Made by a program: the position numbers and the translations under genes. A stretch of 56,102 bases of DNA from a bacterium (GTDB lineage Bacteria; Bacteroidota; Bacteroidia; Chitinophagales; Saprospiraceae): contig JANSXW010000024.1 of NCBI GenBank assembly GCA_024742755.1, positions 1 through 56,102 on the forward strand, read 5' to 3'. How positions within the stretch are numbered: position 1 is the stretch's first letter; the number at the start of each line of letters is the position of its first letter. Below, piece by piece: positions 42,449-51,211 of this stretch. The notes below the pieces were generated by a model. It ran no database searches, was not told the origin of the DNA, and saw only the letters and a program-made list of their open reading frames with translations.

Positions 42449-44491
42449 TTAGTTTTTTTCGGCTACCAGCAATACAGCATCTGCGGGTATCCATCCGGGG
42501 CTGCCGGTGGTTTGTACGCTGACTTTTACGGTGTCGCCTGCCCTAAAGTCGCGGTAGGGCAGTTCCAGCCATTCCCGGTCGCGCTCGCTTAGGCTGAAGG
42601 TTTCCCTGGCTTTTTCCTTCCCGTAAGTGGTTTGGATGTGGAGACTGTCCGCCCAGGGGGCAGGCTTCATCGGCTGCGGGATGTAGTAGGCGACCTTGTA
42701 GCGCCCGCTCCGTTCCACCGGCAGCAGAAATGTTGCTGAAGCGCCTTCTAATTCATTATTCGTAATCAGGGCATACTTTTTGTAGCGCCCGCCCAGGTTA
42801 TGTTGCTCCCATTCACCGGTGATGATGGCCCGCCTCTGGTCCTCATTATCGGAAAGAATATCGGGCAGGGTGCCATCCAGATAGGGGTTCTCCGCCAGCT
42901 GTTTTTGCAGTTTTGGAAGGTCGATTTCCTGTACGCTGCTCCGCTGATCGATTGCCATTGAGGCTGCCATAGCAGCTGCTTGGGCCAGTACCATAAATAC
43001 GGGCTCCATCCGGATGGAGCCGTAGGCAATGTGGGAGGCGGACAGGCAGACCGGGACCAGCAGATTGGTGCACTCCTCCCGCTTGGGCGTCAGGGCGTGG
43101 TAGGCAATCGGATAAGGCGGGAAGCCGCCAACCTGCACATCGCCTTCATTGCGTACCATGGCTTTGCCGTTTTCATGAACCACTACGCGCTGACAATTGT
43201 GGGAGTCCATATTGTAAGCGGCCATGCCAATTGCACCCGGTGCAATGCTGTCTCCCCGGCAGTGGTGCTCGGTCATCACATATTCGCCAATCATGCGGCG
43301 GGCCTCGCGGATGTAAAGTTTGTAGGGGAAATAGTCGTTGTCGGTGAATTCATCTTTGGCCCAGCCCCAGGAGCTCATCTCGGCGCGGACTTCAGGAGTG
43401 ATGCCAGGGTCGTGGCAGAGGAAATACAATAGCCCCCGGATGTAAGATTCATGCGCTGCTTCGATGGCGGCCCGTTGTTCGTAGCTGCCCTCCGGATAGT
43501 CATAGTTTTCGCCGATCATATCTGTGGAGAAGGGACCCTTGTTGTTGACATCCGTTTTCCCATTGGGCATAGGCACAATGCGCAGGTAGAACCAGCCCAG
43601 CTTTTGTTTCCAGCCAATGCCATCCCTGGCCTGAATGAGGCGCCTTAACAATTCGTATTTCGTGGAATCGTAACCGGCAGGGCGTTCGAAGGGGACCTGA
43701 TTGGTGGTGTCCTGCGTCAGGCAAAGCCGGTAGTTGTAGGCTTGTATTTTGTTGTCGCCCGAGCCCCGTGGCGCTAAGGGTTCCGGGCTGATGCCCCAGC
43801 AAAGCCCGCTCGTGGAATCGCCTTCAATCCGGTAAGGATCGACGAAGATGGTTTCCTTGCTGTTGGGCGGGAATTGGTTATCTTCCAGCAGTTGCACGCC
43901 GTTAAGGGTTTCTTTGTAAAGGTTGTTGGGCTCCCGCCCGGTGGTGTAGGAAACGCCGGCCATAGCCAGTAGGTCTCCTACGTAGGTGGCGTCGATGAAT
44001 TGCCGGGCCTTCACGCTCCGTTCTGGCACATCTGTTTTACTCGCGTCCTCTACAGTAACCCCCTGTATAACGGTGCCTTTTTTTCTCACTTTGGTCAACC
44101 GGTGCTCATACCAGACTTCCACATCCTCTTCCTGTATGTAGTCCAGAAAGACTTGCTCCGCCTTATGTGGCTCGAATGTCCAGGCTTCCATCCGGTCGTA
44201 TTCATCTCCTAAGCGGCGGTAGAAGTCGCGGCTCAGCCCGGTCACGGCATATTTGTTGCCAATGTCTGTAGCGCCCAGCCCGCCGGAGCTCAGCCCGCCC
44301 AGATGGCGGTCCGGAGCAATCAGCAGGACACTTTTGCCCATTTTTGCTGCGGCATAGGCAGCAATCACCCCTGCTGAAGAACCGCCGTAGACACAGATGT
44401 CATAGTCGTACCGGTTCGTTGTTTCGGGCTGCTGACAGTTGCTCAGCAGGGCAAGGGAAAGCAAAAGAAGCAAAGCGTGTCTGTTTAGCAT
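42449..44491 (-). CDS. FAD-dependent oxidoreductase lipoprotein with golvesin-like C-terminal domain
   Basis: About 680 residues. The signal MLNRHALLLLLSLALLSNC fits a lipoprotein; an ATG four codons earlier (44503) is an alternative but adds acidic residues. The FAD motif is YDICVYGGSSAGVIAAYAAAKMGKSVLLIA, followed by GGLSSGGLGATDIG, the FAD_oxidored (PF12831-type) pattern. The catalytic part spans about residues 25-540. The last 120 or so residues form a beta-sandwich (LPVERSGRYKVAYYIPQP; PGWIPADAVLLVAEKN) like the golvesin C-terminal or xanthan-lyase-associated domain. The reaction is unknown; relatives are common in polysaccharide loci, and a role in oxidising a sugar is a guess. Confidence 0.82.
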   Translation of the reverse strand: MLNRHALLLLLSLALLSNCQQPETTNRYDYDICVYGGSSAGVIAAYAAAKMGKSVLLIAPDRHLGGLSSGGLGATDIGNKYAVTGLSRDFYRRLGDEYDRMEAWTFEPHKAEQVFLDYIQEEDVEVWYEHRLTKVRKKGTVIQGVTVEDASKTDVPERSVKARQFIDATYVGDLLAMAGVSYTTGREPNNLYKETLNGVQLLEDNQFPPNSKETIFVDPYRIEGDSTSGLCWGISPEPLAPRGSGDNKIQAYNYRLCLTQDTTNQVPFERPAGYDSTKYELLRRLIQARDGIGWKQKLGWFYLRIVPMPNGKTDVNNKGPFSTDMIGENYDYPEGSYEQRAAIEAAHESYIRGLLYFLCHDPGITPEVRAEMSSWGWAKDEFTDNDYFPYKLYIREARRMIGEYVMTEHHCRGDSIAPGAIGMAAYNMDSHNCQRVVVHENGKAMVRNEGDVQVGGFPPYPIAYHALTPKREECTNLLVPVCLSASHIAYGSIRMEPVFMVLAQAAAMAASMAIDQRSSVQEIDLPKLQKQLAENPYLDGTLPDILSDNEDQRRAIITGEWEQHNLGGRYKKYALITNNELEGASATFLLPVERSGRYKVAYYIPQPMKPAPWADSLHIQTTYGKEKARETFSLSERDREWLELPYRDFRAGDTVKVSVQTTGSPGWIPADAVLLVAEKN

Positions 44492-44506
44492 TTCATCAGT
44501 CATTAT

Positions 44507-44547
44507 TGGCGAACGGAGGGCATCTGAGCACCCGCCTCTGTTCGCCA
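44507..44547 (+). terminator. Hairpin between truncated sulfatase and FAD oxidoreductase
   Basis: TGGCGAAC (44507-44514) pairs perfectly with GTTCGCCA (44540-44547), with four more inner G-C-rich pairs. The T-tract (GTTTTTAAG) follows on the plus strand, opposite to the direction of the genes, which is odd. It could be a relic of the deletion that removed the sulfatase 3' end, or it may act within the minus-strand transcript. Confidence 0.35.
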
Positions 44548-44551
44548 GTTT

Positions 44552-44854
44552 TTAAGTTGAGTGCAGCCGGGCGGGGTGCTGCCCGCTCATGATGGCTGCC
44601 CGGGTGGGGGAGCAAACTGCTGCGGCTGCATACGCTTGTGTGAAGCGCATACCCTCAGCAGCCAGCTGATCGATATTGGGGGTGCGATAGGCGGCTCCAC
44701 CGTAGCAGCCCAGTTGGCTCCAGCCCAGATCGTCAGCCAGGATGAGCAGGATGTTTGGGCGCTCGGCTGTCTTCGCTTCCTCTGAAGCTTGCTGGCTACA
44801 GCTAGTCAGCAACCAAAGGCTGCACACGAACAGGATGAACTGGTGTACTTGCAT
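44552..44854 (-). pseudogene. Truncated sulfatase (N-terminal 100 residues only)
   Basis: The product has an intact lipoprotein signal (MQVHQFILFVCSLWLLTSC), the sulfatase metal motif NILLILADDLGWSQLGCYGG and the full activation signature CSPTRAAIMSGQHPARL with C81. It then stops after LHST. Sulfatases need a further 350 or more residues for the rest of the fold, and only about 50 bases separate this stop from the next gene, so the missing part is not present in another frame. This looks like a deletion, not a frameshift. The fragment could still be expressed, because it lies 4 bases after the GH3 stop in the same operon. Confidence 0.85.
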
Positions 44855-44858
44855 GAGC

Positions 44859-47048
44859 TTACTCTTTTAGGTTGAGGGTCAGGCTGACCGGATCGGATAT
44901 ACCGAGCGCTTTTGAACGCGCTGTAGGCACGGCTCCACTTGCGTAGAGCTGCACCGGGCCAACTGGCAGGTAAGCCTGGCCCGATTCATCGTAGAGCTGC
45001 AGGTCACTGGCTTTCACTTCAAACTGTACGGTCTTGGTTTGTCCGGGGTACAGGTAGACTCGTTCCACGCCTTTGAGGTCGAAGAGCGGGGCGGCATCGC
45101 CCGATTCGGGCCAACTGGCATAGAGCTGCACAACTTCTTCGGCACCAGTCTGCCCGGTATTGGTTACGGTAGCGGAGATCGTGGTAGGCACACCCTTGCT
45201 CAGGCTTGTCGAGCCAGCTGTGATGGATTTGTATTCGAAGGTCGTGTAGCTCAGCCCATATCCAAATGGATAGAGCGGTTCTTCTTTCATATAGCGGTAG
45301 GTGCGCCCCGCCATGCTGTAGTCTTCGTAGGGCGGCAATTGGTCCAGCGATTTGGGGAAGGTGATCGGTAGCCTGCCGGAAGGAGAGGCCGAGCCGAAAA
45401 TCAGGTCAGCGACGGCGTTGCCCCCTTCCTCACCCGGGTACCATACCCAGAGGATAGCATCCACGAGGTCTTCAACTTCTGCAAGTGACACCGGGCTGCC
45501 GCCTGTCACCACCAAAATGATCGGAGTCTCCCCACGGCTGCGCAGGGTTTTCAGGAACTCAACCTGATTGGCAGGCAGGCCCAGTTCGGTCCGGTCGCCT
45601 TTAGTTGCAGAGGCAATAGATTCTCCTTCTTCCCCCTCGATTAACCCGGAGATGCCCATCACAGCCACTACTGCATCAAGGCTCATGGCGCTGCCGGTCA
45701 CCCAGTCGACCGGGTTGGCATTGTCCTGGTAGGGGCGTACCCCGTATTTGTAGAACACCTTGGTGCCAATGCCGATTTTGTTGGTGATGCCTTCCAGAAC
45801 AGTTACCGCATTACTGGTCACACCGTAGTAATTGGCCAGAAGGATGTCCGTGCTTGCCGCGTGCGGGCCAACCACAGCGATGCTCTCCAGATTGCGGGAG
45901 AGCGGAAGGATACCATTGTTCTTGAGCAGGACCATGGACTGACGCGCGGCCTCCCGGGAGAGCGCCCGGTGCTCGGGGCTGTTGACGGCCTCCGGGGAAA
46001 TATTGTCAAAAGGGTTGCTGCCCGGCGGATCGAACAGGCCGAGCCTGAACCGGGTACGCCAGAGGGTCTTGAGGGTTTGGTCTACCAGGTCTTCCGTGAC
46101 CAGGCCCTGCTCTACGGCCCGCTGCAGCCCCTTGGTGTAGGTGCCGCCGCAGTTGACGTCGACGCCTGCTTCCAGGGCAAGCGCAGCGGATTCCACCACA
46201 TCGTCAGTGACGTTGTGCCCGCTGTGAAAGTCGTTCAGGGCACCGCAGTCAGATACCATGTGCCCTTTGAAGCCCCATTCCTCCCGCAGGATTTGCTGTA
46301 TCAGTTCAGGGCTGCCACAGCAAGGCTCGCCGTACACCCGGTTGTAGGCGCACATAACAGCCTCCACTTTGGCATCTTCCACTAAACTTTGGAAAGCCGG
46401 CAGGTAGGTTTCCCGGAAGTCGCGGCGGGAAGGTACCGCATCAAAAGAGTGGCGCAGCGCCTCCGGCCCGGAATGTACAGCGTAGTGTTTGGCACAGGCT
46501 GCTGTTTTCAGGTACTGCGGGTCATTGCCCTGCAGCCCGCGCACGAAGGCACTGCCGAGGAGGCCCGACAGGAAGGGGTCTTCTCCGTAGGTTTCCTGCC
46601 CCCGGCCCCAGCGTGGGTCGCGGAAGATATTGATATTGGGCGACCAGAAGGTCAGCCCGGCGTATTGCGCGTGTATGCTCCGCTGAATAGCGGCATTGTA
46701 CTTGGCCCTGGCTTCATCGGATATGGCATCAGCCACCTGATAAATGAGGTCTTCGTTGAAAGTGGCGGCCATGCCAATCGCCTGTGGGAAGACGGTGGCT
46801 TTGCCGTTGCGCGCCACCCCGTGCAGGGCTTCGTTCCACCAATTGTAGGCAGGGATGCCCAGGCGCGGGATAGCCGGTGCGTCATGCTGAAGCTGCAGCA
46901 CTTTTTCTTCGAGCGTTAGCCTGCTGACCACATCGTCCAGGCGTTTCTCCAGATCGAGTCCGGGGTTGAGAAAAGGGTACTCCTGTGCCAGGGTGGGCAT
47001 TTGGAGCAGTAAGGTCAGCGCAGCAGTAAGGAGCAGGTATTTTTTCAT
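44859..47048 (-). CDS. GH3 beta-xylosidase/beta-glucosidase
   Basis: A 729-residue secreted enzyme (signal MKKYLLLTAALTLLLQMPTLAQ). The open frame runs about 185 codons further upstream, but that part overlaps the next gene in another frame and lacks a signal peptide, so ATG 47048 is chosen. Domain 1 is a TIM barrel with YNWWNEALHGVAR, DPRWGRGQETYGEDP, AKHYAVHSGPE and the nucleophile D267 in MVSDCGAL. The alpha/beta sandwich and a fibronectin III-like C-terminal domain (YPFGYGLSYTTFEY; TNTGQTGAEEVVQLY) follow. YNWWNEALHGVA and VSDCG are typical of the beta-xylosidase branch, which fits the xylA/xylB neighbours. It would act in the periplasm on short oligosaccharides. Gaps of 4 bases on both sides indicate an operon. 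Confidence 0.93.
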   Translation of the reverse strand: MKKYLLLTAALTLLLQMPTLAQEYPFLNPGLDLEKRLDDVVSRLTLEEKVLQLQHDAPAIPRLGIPAYNWWNEALHGVARNGKATVFPQAIGMAATFNEDLIYQVADAISDEARAKYNAAIQRSIHAQYAGLTFWSPNINIFRDPRWGRGQETYGEDPFLSGLLGSAFVRGLQGNDPQYLKTAACAKHYAVHSGPEALRHSFDAVPSRRDFRETYLPAFQSLVEDAKVEAVMCAYNRVYGEPCCGSPELIQQILREEWGFKGHMVSDCGALNDFHSGHNVTDDVVESAALALEAGVDVNCGGTYTKGLQRAVEQGLVTEDLVDQTLKTLWRTRFRLGLFDPPGSNPFDNISPEAVNSPEHRALSREAARQSMVLLKNNGILPLSRNLESIAVVGPHAASTDILLANYYGVTSNAVTVLEGITNKIGIGTKVFYKYGVRPYQDNANPVDWVTGSAMSLDAVVAVMGISGLIEGEEGESIASATKGDRTELGLPANQVEFLKTLRSRGETPIILVVTGGSPVSLAEVEDLVDAILWVWYPGEEGGNAVADLIFGSASPSGRLPITFPKSLDQLPPYEDYSMAGRTYRYMKEEPLYPFGYGLSYTTFEYKSITAGSTSLSKGVPTTISATVTNTGQTGAEEVVQLYASWPESGDAAPLFDLKGVERVYLYPGQTKTVQFEVKASDLQLYDESGQAYLPVGPVQLYASGAVPTARSKALGISDPVSLTLNLKE

Positions 47049-47052
47049 GGTG

Positions 47053-48177
47053 CTAAAGCGGATTTGGTAGGGTAATCGTATTTGCTGAACCAGCAGCGCC
47101 TTCAAGGTAAAGAATGATTTGATCATCCCTGACTTCGAGGGCTTTAATATCGGTGACATTCGGAACCGGCAGCATAAAACCGGCGTAGGACTTCTCCCGC
47201 GTTTCACCGGCATCGATGTACTCAAAAGAGGGCTGCCCCCGGAAGCGGGTATCCTGCATGATGAGCTGTTCGTAAGGCGCTCCGATGCCAGTGGTGCCGA
47301 ATTCCAGGCCTTTGGCGGCAGGTTTCCCATCCGCGTAGTGGTTCCAGATGTTGATCCAGGGGTATTCAGACAGGCGCCAGATGTAGCCCAGGATGAGCCC
47401 TTGTTCGGGTTGCAGGGCAGCAACCCAGCCGTAGGTGGCGGTATCGGGAAAGAGATGGGTGGTGACGTAATTTTCTTCCTCATCCGTGCGGCGCATATCA
47501 ATGGTCCTGCCGGTGGTATCTGCAACGCCCTGCGGCCATTCGTAGGCCAGGCGGTGGGGGTCAGGCAGGGCAAATTTTTGGTTGAACCCGTGGGTGGCAT
47601 TGGTGTGCACCGTTAGGGCAGGAGACAGGAAGGGCGGGCCCAGGGTGATGTGCTGCACCACATTAGTCGGGCGGCTTAGCGAAAAGGTATTGGTGAAACG
47701 CTCGCTTACCCTGAAAACGGGGGCGTTGGGCAGGAGGGACACGGACCGTTCGACTACCATACCGTCCAGAGGTGCGCCGGCGCTCATTTCAACCATTGTA
47801 TCGGTTTGTTTGCCAACGGTCCACAGGCTGTTGGCAGGCTCGCCGTTATGCGGTACGCCGGCCGCCATTTCCCCTTTGGAAGGCTGCCCCCAGCGCCCCA
47901 GGCAAAGAAAGTGCCCCTGAAATGGTGCCCCGGCTTTATTGTTCTCGGGCATTTGTTCGGCGGTGACGCTCCAGGTCAGCGGGTTGACCGGCTGCTCAGT
48001 AGAGGTGATTTGGGTGAACGCGCCACCGTAGGCATCAATGGTAACCTGAAGCTGATCGTTGCTCAGCGTGATAGGCGTACTTTCTGCTGCCGGTTCTTCC
48101 GTTGCCTGCTCAGCGCCCGGCGTGCCGCAACTCAGGATAAGCATTGCCAGGCTGATGCCCAAAAGCCATTTTTTCAT
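47053..48177 (-). CDS. Lipoprotein with galactose-mutarotase-like fold
   Basis: A 374-residue predicted lipoprotein (MKKWLLGISLAMLILSC, Cys followed by GTPGAEQATEEPA). The body is beta-rich and resembles aldose-1-epimerase or mutarotase-like proteins: QLQVTIDAYGGAFTQI, VQHITLGPPFL, WNHYADGKPAAKGLEFGTTGIG. I cannot identify epimerase catalytic residues with confidence. It is the first gene of the long minus-strand operon, 4 bases upstream of the GH3 gene, and divergent from the esterase gene. Possible roles are sugar mutarotation or glycan binding in the periplasm. Function unassigned. Confidence 0.75.
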   Translation of the reverse strand: MKKWLLGISLAMLILSCGTPGAEQATEEPAAESTPITLSNDQLQVTIDAYGGAFTQITSTEQPVNPLTWSVTAEQMPENNKAGAPFQGHFLCLGRWGQPSKGEMAAGVPHNGEPANSLWTVGKQTDTMVEMSAGAPLDGMVVERSVSLLPNAPVFRVSERFTNTFSLSRPTNVVQHITLGPPFLSPALTVHTNATHGFNQKFALPDPHRLAYEWPQGVADTTGRTIDMRRTDEEENYVTTHLFPDTATYGWVAALQPEQGLILGYIWRLSEYPWINIWNHYADGKPAAKGLEFGTTGIGAPYEQLIMQDTRFRGQPSFEYIDAGETREKSYAGFMLPVPNVTDIKALEVRDDQIILYLEGAAGSANTITLPNPL

Positions 48178-48339
48178 TGTCTTGGTCGTATTGGTCTCTG
48201 CTTTGATGTGTGCAGCCGGGGCTTTTTGTAACCCTGAAAATCCCCCTTCTGCTGCGGTTATTTATATTGAGCGCCGGAAGTGAGGTTACAACCCCATGAC
48301 ACTTTACTCCCCCAACTAAGATTACCATACACTGCCCCT

Positions 48340-50358
48340 ATGAATCTGCTCAGACTACTCCTGTTTTTCGGTCTTTTTTCCTGCCTGCAGCCGGCTTGGG
48401 TTTCTGCTCAGCTTGCCCTGCCTGCTTTTTTCTCGGATGGGATGGTGCTGCAACGGGGCACCGATATCCGGATATGGGGCAAGGCTGCGCCCGGTAGCAA
48501 GGTTATCGTGAAATGGCAGGGGGAAGCCTCGGAGGTAAAAGCAAACCGCTCGGGGCAGTGGACATTCGAAGGCGCGCCCCTGAGTGCCGGCGGGCCGCAT
48601 ACCCTGCAGGTTACCAACCGGAAAGAAATCATCACCATAGCGGATATCCTGATCGGGGATGTCTGGATTTGTTCGGGACAGTCGAATATGGAATGGCCAG
48701 TCAGCCGCTCAAACAACGCTGAGGCGGAAATCGAAGGAGCCAATTATCCCGGGATTCGCCTCTTTGACCTTCCCCGGCAGCGTTCTTTCACTCCACTGGC
48801 GTTTTTCAAGGAAAAAGCCACCTGGAAAAAAGCAGTAGGGGAAAACGTTGCTACCTTTTCTGCGGTCGCTTTCTACTTTGGGCGGGAGCTGCACTACGAA
48901 GAAGGCGTTCCCATTGGGCTGATCAGCACCAACTGGGGCGGGACCAATGTGGAGACCTGGACGAGCGGCCCGGGCTTAAAAGGGTTCCCGGATATTTACC
49001 GGAAGGTAGAGGAGATGCAAAACCAGTCGAAGACAGTTGAAGAAATAGAGGCAGAACAAAACGCAGCCCTCAGGGAATGGGAGGAGAAGTATTTCGAAAG
49101 GTATCAGCAGGGAGAAGATAATAGCTGGCCTTCTTCCAATTTGAATGATGAGGAATGGAATGAAATTGATCTTCCAAGGGACTTGCAAACCGTGGGCTTG
49201 GGAAATTTTGATGGCGTGATTTGGTTCCGGAAGACCTTTGCCATGCCGGAAGCGCTAAGAGGGAAGGATTTATTCCTGCGCCTGGGCTATATTGATGACT
49301 TTGATGAGGTCTGGATCAACGGGCAGTCCATAGGGCGGACCAGTGATGTGAACACCTGGCGGTCGTACCCGGTATCCGCCAGTTTGTTTAATGAATTAGG
49401 TCCTAATACGATTGCTGTTAAGATATTGCACAAGAGCGGGCATGGAGGGTTGGTGGAAGAACGTAAAGATAAGTTTGGGCTATCCCAAAGCCGTTACGAG
49501 ATTTTGGATACGGATCTGAGCCTGACCGTTAACTGGAAATACAGGGCTGCGGAAGAGCTGGACAGTGCCATTCCTGATCCTCCGGCAGAGACAGACCCCA
49601 TAAAGCCCAATAACCATCCTTCTTTGCTGTACAATGCCATGATTCATCCTTTCGTCAAGTTGCCCATTAAAGGCGCAATTTGGTATCAGGGCGAATCCAA
49701 TGCCAGCCGGGCTTATGAATACCGGAAGTTGTTCCCGAACATGATCACCGACTGGCGCAGGCAATGGAGGCAGGAATTCCCGTTCTTCTGGGTGCAACTG
49801 GCCAATTTCCGGGCACCAAAAGACAAGCCCGGCGACAGTGAATGGGCTGAACTTAGAGAGGCCCAAAGCTTAGCTTTGAAGCTTCCCAAAACAGGAATGG
49901 CTTCTGCAATCGATATTGGCGAAGCGGATGACATCCATCCCCGAAACAAGCAGGAAGTCGGGCACCGATTGGCCCTGTCTGCTTTAAAGGTTGCTTATGA
50001 CAGAGATGTAGTCCACAGCGGGCCCGTTTTTGAGTCTGCTGCGTTTGGAGGGCAGGAAGTGACACTTACCTTTTCCGATATTGGTTCCGGATTAACCGCC
50101 ATGCACAAGGATGGCACGCTTAACGGATTCTCAGTTGCAGGCCCTGACCAGGTATTTCACTGGGCACAAGGCAGAATTGTCGGCGATAAAGTAATTGTCC
50201 ACAGTCCGGAAGTTGAAGAACCGGTAGCCGTAAGGTACGCCTGGGCTGACAATCCGCACCACGCAAATTTGTATAATCAGGAAGGCCTTCCGGCCCTGCC
50301 GTTCCGAACGGACGACTGGCCGGGCATTACCATAGACAAAACATTTAAACCACAATAA
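48340..50358 (+). CDS. Sialate O-acetylesterase-type (SASA) carbohydrate esterase
   Basis: A 672-residue secreted enzyme. ATG 48340 directly precedes the signal peptide (MNLLRLLLFFGLFSCLQPAWVSA); a longer frame upstream lacks one. The SGNH-type catalytic Ser is S115 in CSGQSNMEWP, and the DxxH motif is D530/H533 in GEADDIHPRNK. A GH2-like sugar-binding insert (VIWFRKTFAMP; GYIDDFDEVWINGQSIG) sits between the two halves, and GAIWYQGESNASRAYEY marks the second conserved block. Proteins of this type remove acetyl groups from sialic acids or, in glycan loci, from acetylated xylan or other sugars. Here a xylan-type substrate is more likely from context. It is followed 4 bases later by kduI. Confidence 0.9.
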   Translation: MNLLRLLLFFGLFSCLQPAWVSAQLALPAFFSDGMVLQRGTDIRIWGKAAPGSKVIVKWQGEASEVKANRSGQWTFEGAPLSAGGPHTLQVTNRKEIITIADILIGDVWICSGQSNMEWPVSRSNNAEAEIEGANYPGIRLFDLPRQRSFTPLAFFKEKATWKKAVGENVATFSAVAFYFGRELHYEEGVPIGLISTNWGGTNVETWTSGPGLKGFPDIYRKVEEMQNQSKTVEEIEAEQNAALREWEEKYFERYQQGEDNSWPSSNLNDEEWNEIDLPRDLQTVGLGNFDGVIWFRKTFAMPEALRGKDLFLRLGYIDDFDEVWINGQSIGRTSDVNTWRSYPVSASLFNELGPNTIAVKILHKSGHGGLVEERKDKFGLSQSRYEILDTDLSLTVNWKYRAAEELDSAIPDPPAETDPIKPNNHPSLLYNAMIHPFVKLPIKGAIWYQGESNASRAYEYRKLFPNMITDWRRQWRQEFPFFWVQLANFRAPKDKPGDSEWAELREAQSLALKLPKTGMASAIDIGEADDIHPRNKQEVGHRLALSALKVAYDRDVVHSGPVFESAAFGGQEVTLTFSDIGSGLTAMHKDGTLNGFSVAGPDQVFHWAQGRIVGDKVIVHSPEVEEPVAVRYAWADNPHHANLYNQEGLPALPFRTDDWPGITIDKTFKPQ

Positions 50359-50362
50359 GACC

Positions 50363-51205
50363 ATGAGTACCCATTTTAAATCTTATTACGCGACCAACCC
50401 CAGGGATTTTAAGGCATACGATACCCAACGGCTCCGGGAGGACTTTCTGCTTACCCCAATCATGAAGGATGGTACGGTGCAGCTGAATTACCTGCACTAT
50501 GACCGGTTTATTGCCGGCGGGGCAGTGCCAATGGAAAAACCGCTGAAGCTCGAAACCATCGACCCGCTGAAGGCGGGCTATTTCCTGGAGCGCCGGGAAT
50601 TGGGCATCATCAATATTGGCGGCACCGGCACAGTCTCGGTGGATGGTACGGATTACGAATTGGGGTACCGGGAAGCCCTGTACGTGGGCCGTGGCAATAA
50701 GGAGGTCGTTTTCAAAAGCAGCGATGCTTCAAAGCCTGCCCATTTTTACCTGAATTCGACCCCGGCACACCACGCCTACCCCACCAAAAAAATCACGGAA
50801 GCTGATGCCGAAGTGGTGGAACTGGGTTCCCTGGAAACCGCCAACCACCGGGTCATCCGCAAGCTGATCGTCAATAGCGTAGTGGAAGTGTGCCAATTGC
50901 AAATGGGCATGACGCAGCTGAAAACCGGCAGCGTTTGGAATACCATGCCGGCCCACACCCACGATCGCCGCATGGAGGTCTATCTCTACTTTGAGCTGCC
51001 GGAAGATCAGGCGGCTTGCCATTTCCTCGGCGAGCCTACAGAAACCCGCCATCTTTGGCTGAAAAACGAAGAAGCGGCCATTTCCCCGCCCTGGTCCATT
51101 CATGCCGGCTCAGGCACCACCAACTACACCTTTATCTGGGGCATGGCCGGTGAAAACCTCGACTATGGCGATATGGACAAATGCGCAATTACAGATTTGA
51201 AATAA
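50363..51205 (+). CDS. kduI: 5-dehydro-4-deoxy-D-glucuronate isomerase KduI
   Basis: A 280-residue cytosolic cupin enzyme that converts 5-keto-4-deoxyuronate (from unsaturated uronates) to 2,5-diketo-3-deoxygluconate. The zinc ligands are visible: H198, H200 and E205 in MPAHTHDRRMEVYLYF, and H247 in WSIHAGSG. The length and motif FYLNSTPAHHAYPT are as expected. It sits 4 bases after the SASA esterase and 6 bases before kduD, so the last steps of uronate use are co-transcribed with a deacetylase. Confidence 0.97.
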   Translation: MSTHFKSYYATNPRDFKAYDTQRLREDFLLTPIMKDGTVQLNYLHYDRFIAGGAVPMEKPLKLETIDPLKAGYFLERRELGIINIGGTGTVSVDGTDYELGYREALYVGRGNKEVVFKSSDASKPAHFYLNSTPAHHAYPTKKITEADAEVVELGSLETANHRVIRKLIVNSVVEVCQLQMGMTQLKTGSVWNTMPAHTHDRRMEVYLYFELPEDQAACHFLGEPTETRHLWLKNEEAAISPPWSIHAGSGTTNYTFIWGMAGENLDYGDMDKCAITDLK

Positions 51206-51211
51206 AGATAC

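Noticed and set aside
44503..44551. Frameshift as the cause of the short sulfatase
   Set aside because: Only about 50 bases remain before the next gene, so the missing 350 or more residues cannot be in another frame here.
47049..47600. N-terminal extension of the GH3 open frame (about 185 codons)
   Set aside because: It overlaps the mutarotase-like gene in another frame and lacks a signal peptide; the internal ATG at 47048 starts a clean signal sequence.
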